In this document: positions 60,555 through 64,000 of the stretch, one piece after another | Numbering within the stretch: position 1 is the stretch's first letter | How the letters are laid out: the number at the start of each line of letters is the position of its first letter | Assembly: GCA_964507445.1 (NCBI GenBank) | Contig: CAZDQF010000009.1 | Span: 62,001-126,000, forward strand | Direction of reading: 5' to 3' | From: GCA-2683135 sp964507445 | Lineage (GTDB): Bacteria > Planctomycetota > GCA-002687715 | DNA length: 64,000 bases | Position numbers and translations under genes: made by a program | Notes under the pieces: model-generated | Told to the model about the DNA's origin: nothing | The model's database searches: none | Seen by the model: only the letters and a program-made list of their open reading frames with translations

Positions 60555-63239
60555 TCAGAACGTGATCCGGAGGATGTCGGAGAGCAACCAGTCGCCGGTC
60601 ATGGGGTTGTAGACGACGCTGCGGGCGTCGGCGCTCAGCCCCGGGGCCAGGCTGCCTGCGGGGGCGCTGAAGAAGTAGCTGCCGCCGAAGTTGGAGACCC
60701 CGTTGAAGGGGGCGGTGTCCTGGGGCAGGGCGAGGATCAAGAAGGCGTCCGATCCGAGGCCCAGGATGGGGCCGCAGCCCACGGGGCCCGTGGTGTTGAA
60801 GGACACGGGGATCCAGAAGGGCGAGAGGCTGCTGGCACCCGTGAATCCCATGGTGACGTCGCCCACACCCGTGGTGGTGACGAAGAAGTTGAACTCGCCG
60901 GTGCGGGTGATGAGGGCGTTGTTGTTGTCGAAGACGAGCACGCTCTCCGCCGGCTGGAGCGCGCCGGACCACTTCCCTGCCACCAGCAAGCCCTGTCCAC
61001 CGGAGGGCCCGCTGGAGCGCGCCCGGAACGCGGGCACGTCCTCCACCACGTAGAGCTTCTCTCCGGGCAAGGCCACGGTGCTCTTGGGGAAGGTGAAGCT
61101 GACGCCCCCCGAGATGGTCCAGTCGGAGAGGTCCACCGCCTCCGTGCCGCAGTTGTGCAGCTCGATGTAGGCCTGCTCGGGGTTCCCCAGTGAGGGCTCG
61201 GCGGTGGTGATGGTGATCAGGGTCGGGCCGCTCACCGGATCAGGGATGAGCCCGGTACCCGATGAGCCGTGGGTGTTGTAGAGGTGGTTGCGTCTCGGCG
61301 CCAGGTAGGTGCTCTTGATCTGGTTGGTGGCGTTGGTGAACGTCAGGGAGCTGCTGCCGTAACTCGGCACCCCCCAGAGGCCCTGGTCGAGGGCGCAGTC
61401 CGGGCCCAGGAGCCCCTGGAGCTGGTTGATGCGCGCGTCCATGGTCAGCTGAGCCGCGGGGGTTCCCGGTGCCTGGAGGAACTCATCCATGACGGAGCGC
61501 AGGCGCCGCAGGTACATCTGCTGGAACCGGGGCGTCCGGTAGCAGGCGTCGATCAGGCGATTCCATGGTCCGTCGTTCTTGGGGTGGTTCTGATCGCCGA
61601 AGAGGGGATGGCTGTAGGGGTCGATGGACGACCAGATGGTGTCGTTCAGGACGCCGCCGGTCAGCGTGTAGTTGCGTCCCCAGGTGAGGTCCTTGTCCCA
61701 GGGGATGAACTGCCACTCCCGGTCTCCGTCCGAGTCCCGGTACAGGTAGTAGTTCTTGTGCACGTGGTCGTTGTCGTGCATGACGCAGGTGGCGGCCAGG
61801 TACGAGATGACCGCCGGCACGTCCACGTTGTCGAACAGCCAGGTCTCCAGGGCGGGACCCGTGGGTAGCCCGATGTTGCTGACGAGGGTCGCCAGGTCGG
61901 AGCTGTTCTCCCACAGCCGCGTCTTCTTCTCCACGCCGCTGACCGAGGAGTTGAGGGTGTTGTACATCTTGTAGAGGGCGCCGCGACGGTCCAGGCCCTG
62001 TCGCTCCAGCATGCGTTCGTCCGGTTGCTCCACGGCGCTGGCGACGCTGTGGAACGAACCGTTCAGCTGCACCCGGATGGAAAAGGACCGACCCGTCTGC
62101 GCCCCGGCTGCCTCGTACAGATCGAACGAGAGCACCTGGCGGATGAACGACTTGTCACCCCACGCGCTGTTGACGTTGATCTCTTCGGCGCCGTCACCGA
62201 AGCGGGGCTCCTGGAGGTGATGCCCGGCGTTGAAGTCGAACTTGAGGTTCTTCTTGGGCCAGCCGGAGGATGAGTTGCCGCGACGGCGGACGAAGATGTT
62301 GTCGTAGAGGGCGCCCTCGTACCACACGGACGCCCGCCCCCCGGAGGTGGTCGTGGCCAGGCTCGGGTTCTGCATGAACCAGTAGACAGACTTGAGATTG
62401 GTGGACACGGACGGGTCCGGGATCATGACCCCCGTGTACTGGGGCGAGTCCGTGGGAACGGGATAGAGCGGGCCCTTGGCCGTGGCGCCCACGGAGTCGG
62501 AGAACTGCACGCGCCAGCGGAGCATGTCGCCGGGGCCGGACACCGAGGCCGGGATGAGCGCGGACCACACGTTGCCGGACTGGGACATGGGGATGGTCGC
62601 CTCGGGCCCGAAGCCGGTGCGGTAGTGCAGCGTGGCGCCGGTGATGGTGGCGCCCGGCGCCGGAGCGGCGGTGGCGGAGACCACGATGTTGTCGCTGTCC
62701 GAGGGCAGGGCCGGAGACCACGTCAGGTCGGTGACGAAGGTGTCTCCGTTGGCGGGGTTCGACGATCCTGGTGTGGTATTGGTGAGGTAGGTCCAGGGCC
62801 CGGTGTTGCCCTGTCGGCCGTAGGTGACGTCGGCGTATTGGGGTGGGTACACGGACCCGATCTGGGACAGGGTGGTGGACCCGTCCGCCGCCACGAGGGC
62901 CAGGAAATCGCCAGCAGAGGACAGCTTGAAGTTGGTGTGCAGCTGACCGCCGATGGTCACGTTCTTGTCGGAGGCGAAGATCAGCAGGTAGCCGCTCCCT
63001 CCGATGAGGGTCGGGGATGGGAACTGCCACTTGGTCAGGTCGGCGGGGTCGTCGGTGAGGAAGTAGCCACCGATGTTGACGATGGACGGGGACGCGTTGG
63101 CCAGCTCGATCCAGTCGCTGGAGTCGCCGTCCAGGTCCTCCGTGGTGGTGTTGTTGACCGCGCAGATCTCGTTGAGGGTGATCTGCCCGTAGAGAGAGGT
63201 ACAGAGTGTGAGGACGAGGAGGTGCCGCATGGGACCCAT
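60555..63239 (-). CDS. Secreted CotH-kinase-like protein with two lamin-tail domains
   Basis: This 894-residue protein begins with a signal peptide (MRHLLVLTLCTSLYGQ, whose Met at 63230 may be the real start). A lamin-tail domain (about 20-130: ITLNEICAVN, DWIELANASPSIVNIGGYFLTDD) and a beta domain lead into a CotH-type kinase fold (about 280-640). There FVRRRGNSSSGWPKKNLKFDF is the glycine loop/lysine strand and WQFIPWDKDLTWGRN the metal-binding D-x-D. A second lamin-tail domain (about 690-800) and a C-terminal module beginning TTTGVGD, shared with the protease at 11874-14462, complete it. CotH of Bacillus phosphorylates spore-coat proteins; exported homologues like this are uncharacterised. 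Confidence 0.88.
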   Translation of the reverse strand: MGPMRHLLVLTLCTSLYGQITLNEICAVNNTTTEDLDGDSSDWIELANASPSIVNIGGYFLTDDPADLTKWQFPSPTLIGGSGYLLIFASDKNVTIGGQLHTNFKLSSAGDFLALVAADGSTTLSQIGSVYPPQYADVTYGRQGNTGPWTYLTNTTPGSSNPANGDTFVTDLTWSPALPSDSDNIVVSATAAPAPGATITGATLHYRTGFGPEATIPMSQSGNVWSALIPASVSGPGDMLRWRVQFSDSVGATAKGPLYPVPTDSPQYTGVMIPDPSVSTNLKSVYWFMQNPSLATTTSGGRASVWYEGALYDNIFVRRRGNSSSGWPKKNLKFDFNAGHHLQEPRFGDGAEEINVNSAWGDKSFIRQVLSFDLYEAAGAQTGRSFSIRVQLNGSFHSVASAVEQPDERMLERQGLDRRGALYKMYNTLNSSVSGVEKKTRLWENSSDLATLVSNIGLPTGPALETWLFDNVDVPAVISYLAATCVMHDNDHVHKNYYLYRDSDGDREWQFIPWDKDLTWGRNYTLTGGVLNDTIWSSIDPYSHPLFGDQNHPKNDGPWNRLIDACYRTPRFQQMYLRRLRSVMDEFLQAPGTPAAQLTMDARINQLQGLLGPDCALDQGLWGVPSYGSSSLTFTNATNQIKSTYLAPRRNHLYNTHGSSGTGLIPDPVSGPTLITITTAEPSLGNPEQAYIELHNCGTEAVDLSDWTISGGVSFTFPKSTVALPGEKLYVVEDVPAFRARSSGPSGGQGLLVAGKWSGALQPAESVLVFDNNNALITRTGEFNFFVTTTGVGDVTMGFTGASSLSPFWIPVSFNTTGPVGCGPILGLGSDAFLILALPQDTAPFNGVSNFGGSYFFSAPAGSLAPGLSADARSVVYNPMTGDWLLSDILRITF

Positions 63240-63270
63240 AGCTTAGGGTACCGCGGTGCCTGGGTCTCGG

Positions 63271-64000
63271 TCACTTCCGGCTCTTGGCGCTGAGGGCGGC
63301 TTCCGCGGCGCCTGACAGGACCACGGCGGAGCCCCATCCCGCGGCGCGTAGGAAATCTCCGTCTTGGAGTCGGTTCATCATCAGGAATCGCAGCAGCGCC
63401 GGATGCATGCAGTACTCGGCCGTCTCGCGGGCCACCGCCGCCGCCGCTGCGGCGCCCTGCGTGTCGTTGATCCGCTGGATGACCTGGGGGATGCGCTCCG
63501 GGTGCAGGCGCCCGGACTTGAACAGGCGGTGTTCGATGGCCCCCGCCCGGTCTTCCTGGCCCAGGCGCCGGGCCGTGTCGGCGAGCCACAGCTGTCGCTT
63601 GCTCTCGTCTCCCGCCAGCTCGCTGGCCCGGTCGAACCACTTGAGGGCTTCGTCCTTGCGACCGGCCTCGTGCAGCCGGATGGACAGCACCGCCAGGGCT
63701 TCGAAGGCGAACCCCTTCTCCATGATCTCGTCCCGCGTCCACTGGTCGATGTGGGTCGCGGCCCGGGCGAACCATGCTCCGGGGTCGCTCCAGCCGTCCA
63801 CGTCTTGCGGGAAGAGCCGACGGAAGTCGTGGTAGGAGCCCCACCCGAACGTGGTCCACTCGTCCCGGAACCAGGGGTCGATGTCCCCGTCTTCAGGGAG
63901 CGGTAACTTGCAGTAGGCGACCTTCAGGCAGCGGATGGCCTCGTCGAGGCGACCGGCGCGCGCCAGCAGGTATGCGGCGGCCTTGCACGGGGTCCGCTGC
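63271..64000 (-). CDS. TPR-like protein, C-terminal part
   Basis: The frame stays open on the minus strand to the right edge of the window, so the N-terminus lies outside; the GTG at 63801 is only an internal codon. About 243 residues are visible. Helix pairs with TPR-like spacing appear at AAAYLLARAGRLDEAIRCLKVAY (first 25 visible residues, split by Gly) and at LAVLSIRLHEAGRKDEALKWFDRA, with a further pair LADTARRLGQEDRAGAIEHRL. Between the first two is a Trp/Phe/Tyr-rich segment. TPRs bind proteins; there is no clue to the partner. The gene lies 31 bases upstream of, and points toward, the CotH gene. Confidence 0.65.
   Translation of the reverse strand, partial: QRTPCKAAAYLLARAGRLDEAIRCLKVAYCKLPLPEDGDIDPWFRDEWTTFGWGSYHDFRRLFPQDVDGWSDPGAWFARAATHIDQWTRDEIMEKGFAFEALAVLSIRLHEAGRKDEALKWFDRASELAGDESKRQLWLADTARRLGQEDRAGAIEHRLFKSGRLHPERIPQVIQRINDTQGAAAAAAVARETAEYCMHPALLRFLMMNRLQDGDFLRAAGWGSAVVLSGAAEAALSAKSRK

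Overview
The window is GC-rich DNA that most resembles a member of the Planctomycetota. The evidence is two DUF1549/DUF1553 + DUF1501 gene pairs, PSCyt1-type cytochrome domains, a tandem sulfatase, CotH/lamin-tail and nidogen-like secreted proteins, and a Kelch protein, all typical of that phylum. The assignment rests on gene content only; there is no rRNA or tRNA here.

Layout. (1) 1-1064: 3' end of a secreted beta-helix protein. (2) 1151-7015: a compact SOS-mutagenesis operon, lexA-imuA-imuB-dnaE2, with two overlapping palindromes in front of lexA that look like LexA operators. (3) 7029-9397: minus-strand genes for a pentapeptide-repeat protein, a PP2C phosphatase and a PHP-domain phosphoesterase. 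(4) 9504-9857: a small ArsC-like redox protein whose frame crosses an in-frame TGA and reads U-T-S-C, followed by a SECIS-like hairpin; it is a probable selenoprotein that ordinary gene callers would truncate. (5) 9990-16952: secreted proteins (nidogen-like, subtilisin-like protease, Kelch) around an 858-base gene-free stretch that holds a strong orphan terminator and possibly a structured RNA.

(6) 16983-39301 is the most interesting region: a biosynthetic gene cluster. An acyl-CoA/ACP ligase on the minus strand is divergent from an operon encoding a TauD-type Fe/2-oxoglutarate enzyme, an FcoT-type thioesterase, a reducing type I PKS with an N-terminal ACP, a ~3,900-residue three-module NRPS ending in a reductase, and a Sfp-type phosphopantetheinyl transferase. 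Ligase + FcoT + TauD + ACP + reductase-terminated NRPS is the gene set of actinobacterial isonitrile lipopeptide clusters (ScoA-E, Mycobacterium Rv0097-Rv0101). Here it carries an added reducing PKS and a longer NRPS (predicted Gly, D-Asn, then a probably basic residue). The PKS is cut by one in-frame TGA, and the third adenylation domain contains a 12-G run in a corrupted-looking stretch.

(7) 39334-43616: parC-parE-like type II topoisomerase genes directly behind the cluster. (8) 43837-64000: a planctomycete-type block with a tandem sulfatase, two DUF1549/DUF1553-DUF1501 pairs separated by a cytochrome-LRR protein and an SGNH-like protein, a BNR/sortilin-like propeller protein, a CotH-LTD protein, and the C-terminal part of a TPR-like protein. 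No mobile elements, CRISPR arrays, tRNAs or rRNAs were recognised.
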